In this document: positions 49,071 to 58,400 of the stretch, piece by piece | How the letters are laid out: every line of letters begins with the position of its first letter | How positions within the stretch are numbered: the first letter of the stretch is position 1 | From: Saccharothrix algeriensis | Lineage (GTDB): Bacteria > Actinomycetota > Actinomycetes > Mycobacteriales > Pseudonocardiaceae | Reading direction: 5' to 3' | Length of the DNA: 64,000 bases | Assembly (NCBI RefSeq): GCF_016907655.1 | Contig: NZ_JAFBCL010000001.1 | Location: 3,816,001 to 3,880,000 of the forward strand | Notes under the pieces: model-generated | Seen by the model: only the letters and a program-made list of their open reading frames with translations | What the model was told of the DNA's origin: nothing | The model's database searches: none | Position numbers and translations under genes: made by a program

Positions 49071-50705
49071 ATGGCATCAACACCCACCACCAAGTCACAG
49101 GTCCAGGCTTACCGCTTCGTGCTGCGCAGGATGCAGTCCGCCTTGGTGCGCCGGGACGCGGTGATGCTGCACGATCCGATGCGCACGCACTCGCGCGCCA
49201 CCGCGGTGGGTGTGATCCTCGGCGTCATCGGCCTGATCGGCTTCCTGGTGTTCGGCTTCTTCTCGCCGGACCCGAAGATCGACGACCAGACCCAGATCGC
49301 GATCAGCAAGGAGACCGGCCAGGTCTACGTGGTGCGGCGCCAGCCCACCCAGCTGATCCCGATGACCAACCTGGCCTCCGCGCGGCTGCTGCTGCTCAAC
49401 CAGCAGTCCCCGGACCGGGGCCAGCCCGCGGTCACCGGCGGCGACGCGCAGGCGGGCGTGGCCGGCGCCGCGCCCGGCGTCGCGGGCGGCGAGCCCAAGC
49501 TGGTCAGCGAGAAGGCGCTCGCCCGGCTGCCCAAGGGCAGGCTCACCGGCATCCCGGACGGCCCCGACGTGCTGCCCGCCAAGCCGGAGGACCGGATCGG
49601 CTCGGAGTGGGGCGTGTGCGACACGCTCGACCTGGACGACACGCTGAACAACCCGGCGTCCAAGGGGAAGTTCGAGACGACGGTCCTGGCCGGCATGAGC
49701 GGCGGCCGGCTGCTGGACGGCAACAAGGCGCTGCTGGTGCGCGCGGGCACCGACGACCGGCAGGCTTACCTGATCTACAAGGCCCCGGTGAACTCGAAGA
49801 TCACCTCGACGTCGACCGTGCGGGCCAAGGTGGACCTGAGCCGCCCCGAGGTGCTGACCGCGCTGAACCTGCGCGACAAGACGGTCCGCGCCATCAGCTC
49901 CGGCCTGCTCAACGCGATCCCCGAGGCCAAGCCGCTGCGCGCGCCGGAGATCCCCGGCCTCGGCGACCCGGTGACCTACCTCAACGGCGTCAACCTGGAG
50001 GTGGGCGACGTGATCGAGGTCGTGCGCACCGGGTCCGAGCCGGTGTTCTACGTGGCGCTCCAGGACGCGCTCCAGGAGATCAGCCGGGCGGCGGGCGACC
50101 TGATCCGCGCGGCCTACGCGCAGGGCGCGGACGCCAAGCGGGTCGACATCGCCCGCATCGACACCAAGAAGCCGGCCCAGCCGCTGGACTTCCTGGACTA
50201 CCCGGCCGAGGTCCCCGACACCCTGGAGCCCAACCAGAACAACCGGGTGGTGTGCCTGAACTGGCGGGCGGAGAACGTCAACGCCGACAACCGGTCCCAG
50301 CACACCCAGGTCACCATCGCGCCGTCGCTGCCGGTGCCCGGCGACGCGGTGGCCGTCGACATCAACCAGGTCGGGGCGACCGGCGAGGTGGTCGGCAAGT
50401 TCATGATGGCGCCGGGCAAGTCGGCGGTGGTCCGCTCGGCCACGTCCACCCAGGACTTCCGCAGCGGCCCGATCCACCTGGTCACCGGCCGCGGCGTGAA
50501 GTACGGCATCCCCGACACCGTGGTCAGCGCGGCGCTGGGCCTGGGCGACCAGTTCACGCCCGGACCGGAGTCGATCCTGCGGCTGCTGCCCAACGGGCCG
50601 CAGCTCAACCGCAACGACGCCGTGCGCAGCTGGGACTCCATCCCGGTGCCCAAGGACCTCGGCCGGCTGCCCGAGGACGGGCAGGGGCAGGCGGCCGGCG
50701 GCTGA
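49071..50705 (+). CDS. eccB: Type VII secretion protein EccB
   Basis: 544 aa. Short cytoplasmic N-terminus typical of EccB (TKSQVQAYRFVLRRMQSALV), one membrane helix at about residues 43-63, and a large external repeat domain with the family motifs GVCDTLDL and GVKYGIPD. Cysteines in the external region (GVCDTL and VVCLNW) could form the expected disulphide. The ATG at 49071 has GAGCGAG-like purines upstream. It faces eccE divergently and is followed by two small secretion-associated genes. Confidence 0.95.
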   Translation: MASTPTTKSQVQAYRFVLRRMQSALVRRDAVMLHDPMRTHSRATAVGVILGVIGLIGFLVFGFFSPDPKIDDQTQIAISKETGQVYVVRRQPTQLIPMTNLASARLLLLNQQSPDRGQPAVTGGDAQAGVAGAAPGVAGGEPKLVSEKALARLPKGRLTGIPDGPDVLPAKPEDRIGSEWGVCDTLDLDDTLNNPASKGKFETTVLAGMSGGRLLDGNKALLVRAGTDDRQAYLIYKAPVNSKITSTSTVRAKVDLSRPEVLTALNLRDKTVRAISSGLLNAIPEAKPLRAPEIPGLGDPVTYLNGVNLEVGDVIEVVRTGSEPVFYVALQDALQEISRAAGDLIRAAYAQGADAKRVDIARIDTKKPAQPLDFLDYPAEVPDTLEPNQNNRVVCLNWRAENVNADNRSQHTQVTIAPSLPVPGDAVAVDINQVGATGEVVGKFMMAPGKSAVVRSATSTQDFRSGPIHLVTGRGVKYGIPDTVVSAALGLGDQFTPGPESILRLLPNGPQLNRNDAVRSWDSIPVPKDLGRLPEDGQGQAAGG

Positions 50706-50769
50706 CCGGCGTCCCCGGCGCGGGAACCGGCCGGGGCCGCTCCCCGTCACAGGGGCAGGAGGTGGCCGG

Positions 50770-51120
50770 GTGGACGAGGTGTCACGACCCGCGGCCCCGG
50801 CGCGCGCCGGCGGGATCGCCGTGGACGCGCGCTGGGTCGAGCTGTACGCGAAGCGGGTGGACGAGGCCGCGCGGGAGCTGGCGCGCGCCCGCGCCGACCT
50901 GCGGTCCGCCCCGGTGCGCCCGGAGAGCTTCGGCGAGCTCGGGCGTGCCCTGCGCGGCGCCGAGACCTACGGCCGCGCGGCCGACCTGCTGGGCCGGCAG
51001 CTCGACCGGGCGTGCGAGGTGCTGGCGTCCGCGGCGCGCGGCCTGAGCGCCGTGGCCGAGTACTACGGCTCGCAGGACGCGGAAGCCGTCGCGCTGATCA
51101 AGAACGCCGACCGGCGCTAG
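50770..51120 (+). CDS. Small EspC-like/WXG-superfamily protein
   Basis: 116 aa, all-helical prediction, starting with a GTG at 50770 after GGAGGTGG. The body (VDARWVELYAKRVDEAARELARAR, then a second long helix ending LSAVAEYYGSQDAEAV) resembles EspC-type type VII secretion targets. It carries YYGSQDAE near the C-terminus, with a YxxxD reading (YGSQD) that fits the export signal. Lies between eccB and the next substrate-like gene. Confidence 0.7.
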   Translation: MDEVSRPAAPARAGGIAVDARWVELYAKRVDEAARELARARADLRSAPVRPESFGELGRALRGAETYGRAADLLGRQLDRACEVLASAARGLSAVAEYYGSQDAEAVALIKNADRR

Positions 51121-51128
51121 GGGGCTCG

Positions 51129-52289
51129 ATGCGGGGCAGGGACGGCCGCGAACTCGCCGCCGAGGTCGGTCCGGAGCTGGAGTACCTGTCCGGGGTCAGC
51201 CGCCGGCTGGGCGTGCGGGACCTCGTCGGGGACTGCTTCGAGCCGGTCGTCGGGACGTGGGGCGACCTGCACGCGGAAGCCGAGCGGTGGCGCCGGGCGG
51301 GGCTGGTCGCGGAGCGCGTGACGCGGGACCTGACCGAGCCGCTGGGCCGGCTCGACTCGGCGTGGCGGGGCAGGGACGCGGACTCGTTCGTCGAGCACGT
51401 GCAGGCCGTCGGGCCGGCCGGCCACGACCTGTGCGACGCGATGCACGCGATGGGCGACGCGCTGGACCTGACCGCGGACGGCGTGCGGGACCTCGTCGCG
51501 GACCTGGCGCGGGTGCTCGCGGAGGCGGCCGACGCGGTGTCCGGCGCGGCGGCCCTGCCGCTGGACGGCGACCGGCGGGTGGTCGAGGTGCTCGACGAGC
51601 TGGCGGGACCGGCGGGGGAGCTGCACGAGGCCGTGCGGGACGTCCTGGAGGCGTTCCTGCGGCTGTGCGAGGAGGTGTCCGGTCCCGCGGGCTTCGCCGC
51701 GGTCGGGCTGGAGCACCGGTACCCGGAGCAGGACTGGGCGTTCACCGGGCCCGCCGGGGCCGCGCCGCCGCCCGGCGGGGCGCCCCCGCCGGGCGGCGGG
51801 GGCGGTGGGCCCGCGGCGGCCGTCGGCGGTCCGGGCGCCACACCGGCCGGCGCCGCGCCCGGTGGCGCGAGCCCCGCCGGCGCCCCCGCCACCGGTCCGG
51901 TCGGTGGCGGTTCCGCCGGTGTCGGCGGTGGTGTGCCCGGTGGGTCCGCCAGTGGTGTGCCCGGTGGTGTGCCCGGTGGGTCCGCCGGTGGTGTGCCCGG
52001 CGGCGGCGTCACCCCGGAGCCCGCGCTCGCCCCGGGCGGTTCGACCGCGGTGCAGGAGCCCCGCCCGGCCGAGAGCGCCCCGCGGCCCGCCGCGCCGGCG
52101 TCCGGCGCCGGCGCGCCCGGTGTGGCCGCCGGCGGCGTGGTGGGCGGCGCGGTGATGGGCGGCATGGGCGCGGGCGGCCAGCAGGGCGGGGACAAGGAGC
52201 ACAAGTCCAAGGTCCGCGTCACCGGCGCCACCGAGGCGCTGCTGGGCAAGCCCAAGAAGGCCGCGCCGCCGATCCTCGGCGAGGACTGA
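51129..52289 (+). CDS. Large WXG-like/PPE-like protein with Gly/Pro-rich tail
   Basis: 386 aa. The first 200 residues are helical, with a WRG turn (LDSAWRGRDADSF, about residues 78-90) as in WXG and PPE-type proteins. Residues 205-340 are Gly/Pro/Ala-rich with repeated GGVPGGSA units. The C-terminus (KSKVRVTGATEALLGKPKKA) is basic and looks conserved. Likely a type VII effector or a chaperone partner of the preceding 116-aa protein. The ATG at 51129 is 8 bases after that gene. No named function. Confidence 0.7.
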   Translation: MRGRDGRELAAEVGPELEYLSGVSRRLGVRDLVGDCFEPVVGTWGDLHAEAERWRRAGLVAERVTRDLTEPLGRLDSAWRGRDADSFVEHVQAVGPAGHDLCDAMHAMGDALDLTADGVRDLVADLARVLAEAADAVSGAAALPLDGDRRVVEVLDELAGPAGELHEAVRDVLEAFLRLCEEVSGPAGFAAVGLEHRYPEQDWAFTGPAGAAPPPGGAPPPGGGGGGPAAAVGGPGATPAGAAPGGASPAGAPATGPVGGGSAGVGGGVPGGSASGVPGGVPGGSAGGVPGGGVTPEPALAPGGSTAVQEPRPAESAPRPAAPASGAGAPGVAAGGVVGGAVMGGMGAGGQQGGDKEHKSKVRVTGATEALLGKPKKAAPPILGED

Positions 52290-52357
52290 CCCCGCCGCCG
52301 CACGGCCCGGTCCCGGGCCGTGCGGCGGCGGGTCGCCTCGCGCGGGGTTCGGCGGTG

Positions 52358-53788
52358 TCAGATCCTGCTGCGCCGCACCGGGACCGCGGCGCGCCGAGCG
52401 CGGTTGCGGTTGACCGTGTGGACGATGAACAGCGTCAGCAGCAGCAGGCCGACGCCCGCGCCGGTGCCCGACATCGCCACGATCAGCGGCGTGCGGTCCG
52501 GCGGGTTCAGCGGGTCGAGGTCGGTCATCAGCTGGGTCGGCGGGGCGGCCTTCGCGCCCTGCTCCGAGGGCAGCTCCGCGGTCAGCGCCGCCACCGGGTT
52601 GATCATGCCCGCGCCGACCTTGTGGTCCCGGCCGCTCGGGTTGCCCGGGTGCTGGGCCGTCGCCTTGACGCGGTCCATGACCTGGCGCGCGGTCAGGTCC
52701 GGGAAGCGCTGGCGCACCAGCGCCACCACGCCCGCCACGTACGGCGAGGCGAAGCTCGTGCCCTGGATGCGCCTGGGCGCGCCGCGCTCGTCCAGCCGCG
52801 CGTCGGTCAGGCCCTGGCCCGCCGGGTCCAGGGTGGTGATGTCCTCGCCGGGCGCCGCGACGCTGACCCACGGGCCCCACACCGAGAACTCCGAGACCCG
52901 GCCGGTCGCGCCCATCGACGCCACGGCGAGCAGGTTCTGCGAGTACCACGGCGGCGAGGCGACGACGTTGACGGTGTCGACGTCCTGGTTGTCGTTCTGC
53001 ACCGAGCAGCCGTCGCCCTCGCCGCCGAGGTTGCCGGCCGCCGTCACGACCACGACGTTGCGGACGTTGACCGCCCAGTGGATCGCGGCCTGCAGCTCGC
53101 GCTCCTGGTCGCTGGGCTCGTGCGGCGGCTCGCAGGAGGTCACCGACATGTTGATGACCTTCGCGTCGGCCTCCACGGCGGCGACGACGGCCTCGGCCAG
53201 GGTGCGGACCTTGCCCGCCGAGTTGCGGTTGTCCCGGCCGGCCGGGTCCTTGTACTCGAAGTGGTCGCTGGTCTGCCGGAACGAGATGATCTCCGCGTCG
53301 GGCGCCGCGCCGACGAAGCCGGTGGCCTCGTCCCTGCTGGCCGCCGCGACGCCCGCCACCTCGGTGCCGTGGCCGTCGCAGTCGGAGAGGCCCTTCTTCT
53401 CGGTCTCCACGTAGTCGCCGCCGCCGGTCACCCGGCCCTTGAGGCGCGGGTGCTCGGCGTTCACGCCGGTGTCGATGATGGCCAGCTTGACGCCCGCGCC
53501 GGTGGCGAAGCGGTGCGCCTCCTCCAGCCGCAGCTGCATCTGGCCCCACGGCTTGTTCGGGATCGGGCGGTTGCCGGTGCCGGACCTGATGCACTCGGTC
53601 TTCTTCACGTAGTCGACGTCCTCGGCCGGCGGCTTGAACGGCCGCAGGTAGGCCAGGTCGACCGGTGGCGGGACCGAGTTGGGCCGGGCGTCCCGCGCGG
53701 TCGTCGGCTGCGCGTGGGCGCCCGGCGCGGTCAGCAGGGTCAGGGCGACGGCGGTCACCGCCGCCGCCTTCCGCGCGGTCCGCTTCAT
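52358..53788 (-). CDS. mycP: Mycosin, type VII secretion subtilisin-like protease
   Basis: 476 aa from the ATG at 53788. Signal peptide (KRTARKAAAVTAVALTLLTA), catalytic Asp106 (LAIIDTGVN), His140 (CDGHGTEVAG), Ser345 (IQGTSFASPY), and a single C-terminal membrane helix (about residues 435-465) with a basic cytoplasmic end. Mycosin N-terminal extension and cysteines (KTECIRSG, SDCDGHG, TSCEPP, DGCSVQN) are present. A GTG at 53797 overlapping the eccD stop (GTGA) would add three residues. Anchored on the outer face of the membrane complex. Confidence 0.95.
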   Translation of the reverse strand: MKRTARKAAAVTAVALTLLTAPGAHAQPTTARDARPNSVPPPVDLAYLRPFKPPAEDVDYVKKTECIRSGTGNRPIPNKPWGQMQLRLEEAHRFATGAGVKLAIIDTGVNAEHPRLKGRVTGGGDYVETEKKGLSDCDGHGTEVAGVAAASRDEATGFVGAAPDAEIISFRQTSDHFEYKDPAGRDNRNSAGKVRTLAEAVVAAVEADAKVINMSVTSCEPPHEPSDQERELQAAIHWAVNVRNVVVVTAAGNLGGEGDGCSVQNDNQDVDTVNVVASPPWYSQNLLAVASMGATGRVSEFSVWGPWVSVAAPGEDITTLDPAGQGLTDARLDERGAPRRIQGTSFASPYVAGVVALVRQRFPDLTARQVMDRVKATAQHPGNPSGRDHKVGAGMINPVAALTAELPSEQGAKAAPPTQLMTDLDPLNPPDRTPLIVAMSGTGAGVGLLLLTLFIVHTVNRNRARRAAVPVRRSRI

Positions 53789-53793
53789 CGCCG

Positions 53794-55188
53794 TCACGCC
53801 GGGATGAGCTGTCGCATGGCCACGTACAGGTCCATCACCGCCAGCGCCAGCGGCAGCACGGCGGCGATCAGGAGCGCCTCCAGCACGTCCACCGTGCGGC
53901 GCAGCACCGGCGAGAACCTCTGGCCGGGGAAGATCACGCCCAGCACCAGCGCCGCCGCGCCGACCAGCACGAGGGACCCGAACACGTACAGCAGCCGGTC
54001 GCCCGGCCCGGCCCCCACCAGCCAGCCCACCAGCACGCCGGCGCCCGCCGCCATGCCGGACACCAGCAGCGCCACCGCCTGCGCGCCGTTGGCGTACGCC
54101 CGGCCGCGCAGCAGCAGGACCAGGGTCACCACGATGGCCAGGACCGGCCCGAAGACCGTGCCGTCGCCCGCCGCGATCACCGAGAACACCGCCGCGACGC
54201 CGCCGCAGCCGATGATCATGCCGGTGAGGTACTCGTGGGCGTTCGCGGTGCGCCGCTCGATCACCGCGTACTCCGGGAAGCCGGTGTCCTCCTTGAGGTC
54301 CTCGGCGCTGCCCGGGACGGTCGGCAGCGGCAGCTTGGCCAGCTGGATGGTCAGCCGGGGCAGCGCGGACAGCGCCGCCAGCGACACCGCCGCCGTGGCC
54401 GCCGCGATGCCGACCACCGGGTGGTCGACGAAGATGCCGATGAGGAACGCCAGGCCGCTCAGCGCGCCCGCCGTGGCCGCCGCGATGAACACCGTGATGC
54501 CGCGCCCGATGAGCAGGATCGCCGCCGAGGCGAAGATCAGCACCAGCACGCTGGCCAGCAGCAGGTTCGGCCGCCCGATCGCGCCCGGCACGGTGTAGAG
54601 CCCGGCCACGTACGCCATCGGCAGGCCGCCGGCCGCCGCGATCAGCACGCCGGTGCCGACCGCGTCGTAGGAGCGGGCGATCACCGCGCCCGCCGCCAGG
54701 GCCACGACCGCCGTGGCGCCCGCGCAGATCGCCGGCCACAGCCCGTCGCCGCCGACCAGCGGGCCCGACAGCAGCACCGCGACGGCGGCGGTGATCAGCG
54801 CCAGCGCGCCCGCGAGGTGGCCGTAGCGGCGCGCGGTGTCCCTGGTCCACGGCCGGAAGCTGTCCGGGTCCGACTCGGCGATCGCGTCGACCACGTCGTC
54901 GTACAGCGGGGGCGGCGGGTTCTCGTTGCGCTTGCGCAGCTGGAGCAGCTCGCCGTCCACCACGCCGAGCGAGGCCAGCGTGCGGCTCGGGTCGAGCGGG
55001 CTGTCGCCGAGCTTGGCCAGCGCCCACCCGCCGTGCCGGACGCCGCCGTCGGGCGTGGCCTCCTTGGCCATGTCCAGCAGCATCGGCAGCAGGTCCGCCA
55101 CCGCGACGTCGGCGGGCAGCGCGACGTCGATACGCGTTCGCGGCGCAACCACCGTGACCCGGCTGAAGACCGTCGTACCGGTCGCCAC
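53794..55188 (-). CDS. eccD: Type VII secretion protein EccD
   Basis: 464 aa. An N-terminal ubiquitin-like YukD domain (residues 1-90, TVVAPRTRIDVALPADVAV) precedes eleven or so predicted membrane helices. EccD is the main membrane channel component of ESX systems. The GTG at 55188 follows GGGGGC. Its stop overlaps the mycP start region. It diverges from eccC, with a 255-base regulatory region between. Confidence 0.94.
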   Translation of the reverse strand: MATGTTVFSRVTVVAPRTRIDVALPADVAVADLLPMLLDMAKEATPDGGVRHGGWALAKLGDSPLDPSRTLASLGVVDGELLQLRKRNENPPPPLYDDVVDAIAESDPDSFRPWTRDTARRYGHLAGALALITAAVAVLLSGPLVGGDGLWPAICAGATAVVALAAGAVIARSYDAVGTGVLIAAAGGLPMAYVAGLYTVPGAIGRPNLLLASVLVLIFASAAILLIGRGITVFIAAATAGALSGLAFLIGIFVDHPVVGIAAATAAVSLAALSALPRLTIQLAKLPLPTVPGSAEDLKEDTGFPEYAVIERRTANAHEYLTGMIIGCGGVAAVFSVIAAGDGTVFGPVLAIVVTLVLLLRGRAYANGAQAVALLVSGMAAGAGVLVGWLVGAGPGDRLLYVFGSLVLVGAAALVLGVIFPGQRFSPVLRRTVDVLEALLIAAVLPLALAVMDLYVAMRQLIPA

Positions 55189-55223
55189 CAGCGCCCCCTA
55201 AGTCCTGTTGCGTGTGTGCTTGC

Positions 55224-55271
55224 GGGCGGCCCGACTTTAGGTAGTCCTCCGGGCGGCCCGACGGGCGGCCC
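55224..55271. repeat. Direct repeats in the eccD-eccC intergenic region
   Basis: GGGCGGCCCGAC occurs at 55224-55235 and 55251-55262, followed by a partial GGGCGGCCC at 55263-55271. They lie in the divergent spacer and are candidate operator sites. No clear promoter pair was found for either gene. Confidence 0.45.
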
Positions 55272-55443
55272 CAAGTATGGCCAAAGCGCCCGGCCGGACG
55301 CGGCGGTTCCGCGCAACCCGTGCGCCAAGGATTTTCGCCGACCCACCTCCGCGGGTCGGGACCATGGGTCATAGTGTCGGTTGCGACTGGTGGGCGCACC
55401 CCTGCGTGCGCGGGTACGAGAAGTGTGAAGAGGTGCCTGTTAG

Positions 55444-58400
55444 GTGAGCACGTTGCAGTTCAAGCGCACGGCACGCCTCGCCGCCCCCCGCCCGCCGGGC
55501 GGTGAGGTCCACCTCGAACCGCCGCCCGAGGTCCCCCGCGTCATCCCCGGCAACATCATGATGAAGGCGATGCCCGCGGTCATGATCGTGTCGTCCGTCG
55601 GGATGATGGTCCTGATGTTCAGCTACAGCAACAAGAACCCGGCCGCGATGATCATGCCCGGCATGATGATGATCTCCACCATCGGCATGATGGCGAGCGG
55701 CATGGGCTCGGGCAAGGGCCAGAAGAAGGCCGAGATGAACGAGGACCGCAAGGACTACCTGCGCTACCTCGGCCAGATGCGCGACCGCGCCCGCGAGGCG
55801 GCCAACGAGCAGCGCGCCGAGCGCGAGTGGGTCCACCCCGACCCGCAGATGCTGTGGTCGCTCGCCACCACCCGCCGGATGTGGGAGCGCCGCCAGAACG
55901 ACCCCGACTTCTGCCACCTGCGCGCGGGCCGCGGCTCGCAGCGCCTCGCGACCCGCCTGGTGCCGCCGCAGACCGGCCCGGTGGAGGAGCTGGAGCCCAT
56001 CGCGACGCTGGCGCTGCGCCGCTTCGTGCGCGCCCACTCGCTGGTGCCCGACCTGCCGATCTCCATCGCGCTGCGCGGCTTCGCCGCCGTCGGCCTGCTG
56101 GGGGAGCCCGAGGAGAAGCGCGGCCTGGCCCGCGCCCTGCTGGCCCAGATGGCGACCTTCCACTCACCGGACGACCTGCTGATCGCCGTGGTCACCACCG
56201 GCCGCACCAAGGCCCGGTGGGAGTGGATGAAGTGGCTGCCGCACGTGCAGCACCCGGCGATCGTGGACGGCATCGGCCAGATGCGGATGATGGCCGGCTC
56301 GCTGGCCGAGGTCGAGCACATGCTCGACGAGCAGCTGCGCGACCGGCAGCGGTTCACCCGCAACGCGCCGCCGCCCGCCGACCAGCCGCACGTGGTGATC
56401 GTCATCGACGACGGCGACGTCACCCGCGAGGAGCAGATCATCCTCGAGGAGGGCCTGGTCGGCGTGACGCTGCTGGACCTGTCCGAGTCGCTGGGCAACC
56501 TCACCGCGCGGCGCGGCCTGCGGCTGGTGATCGAGGACGGCAAGCTGGGCGCGCGCAGCGCCGGCGGCGTCGAGTGGTTCGGCGCGCCGGACTGGCTGTC
56601 GGTGGTGGAGGCCGAGGCGCTGGCGCGGCGGCTCGCGCCGTACCGGGTGGGCGGCGTGGACGCGGGCGGCAGCGACGAGGACCCGCTGTCGATGAGCAAC
56701 AACCCGCCGCTGATCGAGTTCCTGGGCCTCCAGGGCGACCCGATGACCTTCGACGTGCAGCAGGCGTGGCGGCCCCGGCCGGTGCGCGACCGCTACCGGG
56801 TGCCGTTCGGCATCGGCGAGTTCGGCCAGCAGGTCGAGCTGGACATCAAGGAAGCGGCGATGGAGGGCATGGGCCCGCACGGCCTGTGCATCGGCGCGAC
56901 CGGTTCGGGCAAGTCGGAGTTCCTGCGCACGCTCGTGCTGGGCCTGCTGGCGACGCACTCGTCCACGACGCTGAACATGATCCTGGTCGACTTCAAGGGC
57001 GGCGCGACGTTCCTGGGCCTGGACAAGGCCCCGCACGTCGCCGCGACCATCACCAACCTGGCGGGCGACCTGACCCTGGTCGACCGCATGAAGGACGCCA
57101 TCGCGGGCGAGGTGGCGCGGCGGCAGGAAGTCCTGGCCAAGGGCAACTACAAGAACGTGTGGGACTACGAGAAGGCCCGCGAGAACGGCGCCGACCTCGA
57201 CCCGCTGCCGGCGCTGTTCATCTGCATCGACGAGTTCTCCGAGATGCTCACGGCGAAGCCGGACTTCATCGACATCTTCCTCCAGATCGGCCGCGTCGGC
57301 CGGTCGCTGCAGATGCACATGCTGCTCGCCTCGCAGCGGCTGGAGGAGGGCAAGCTGCGCGGCCTGGACACGTTCCTGTCCTACCGGATCGGCCTGAAGA
57401 CCTTCTCCGCCGCCGAGTCGCGCGCCGCGATCGGCGTGCCGGACGCCTACGAGCTGCCGCCCATCCCCGGCTCCGGCTACCTGGGCGTCCAGGGCTCGCC
57501 GCTGACCAGGTTCAAGGCGCTGTACGTGTCCGGCCCGTACCGGCCCGCCGGCATCCAGGTGGCCGGCCCGTCGGCCGTGGTGTCCAGCGACAAGCGGCCC
57601 CGGTTCTTCGTGCCGGACTACGTCGAGGTCCCCAAGGAGCCGGTGAAGCCGGTCGAGCCGGTCAAGCAGGAGAAGAAGGAGGAGGACAGCAACGAGCCCA
57701 GCGAGCTGGAGGTCGTCGTCGAGCGGCTGGTGGGCCAGGGCCCGCCGGCGCACGAGGTGTGGCTGCCGCCGCTGAACGAGCCGCCGTCGCTGGACACCCT
57801 GCTGCCGCCGCTGCAGGCGACCGAGGACCGGGGCCTGACCTCGCCCGGCTTCTTCGCCAACGGCAAGCTCCAGGTGCCGCTGGGCGTCGTGGACAAGCCG
57901 TTCGAGCAGCGGCGCGACCTGCTGTGGGCGGACTTCTCCGGCGCGGCGGGCCACGGCGCGATCGTCGGCGGCCCGCAGTCGGGCAAGTCCATGCTGCTGC
58001 GCACGCTGATCACGTCCATGGCGCTGACCCACACCGCCGAGGAGGTGCAGTTCTACTGCCTCGACCTCGGCGGCGGCACGCTCGCCTCGCTGGAGAACCT
58101 GCCGCACGTCGGCGGGTTCGCCTCCCGGCTGGACGTGGACAAGGCCCGCCGCATGGTCGCCGAGCTGAGCGGCCTGATCTCCGAGCGCGAGCTGCGGTTC
58201 CGCGCGCAGGGCATCGACTCGATGGTCGAGTTCCGCAACCGCAAGCGGCGCGGCGAGATCCGCGACGACGACTTCGGCGACGCGTTCCTGGTCGTCGACG
58301 GCTGGATGAACTTCCGGCAGGAGTTCGAGGCGCTGGAGCCGCAGGTGCAGGCGCTGGCCGCGCAGGGCCTGTCCTACGGCGTGCACGTGGTCCTGGCGGC

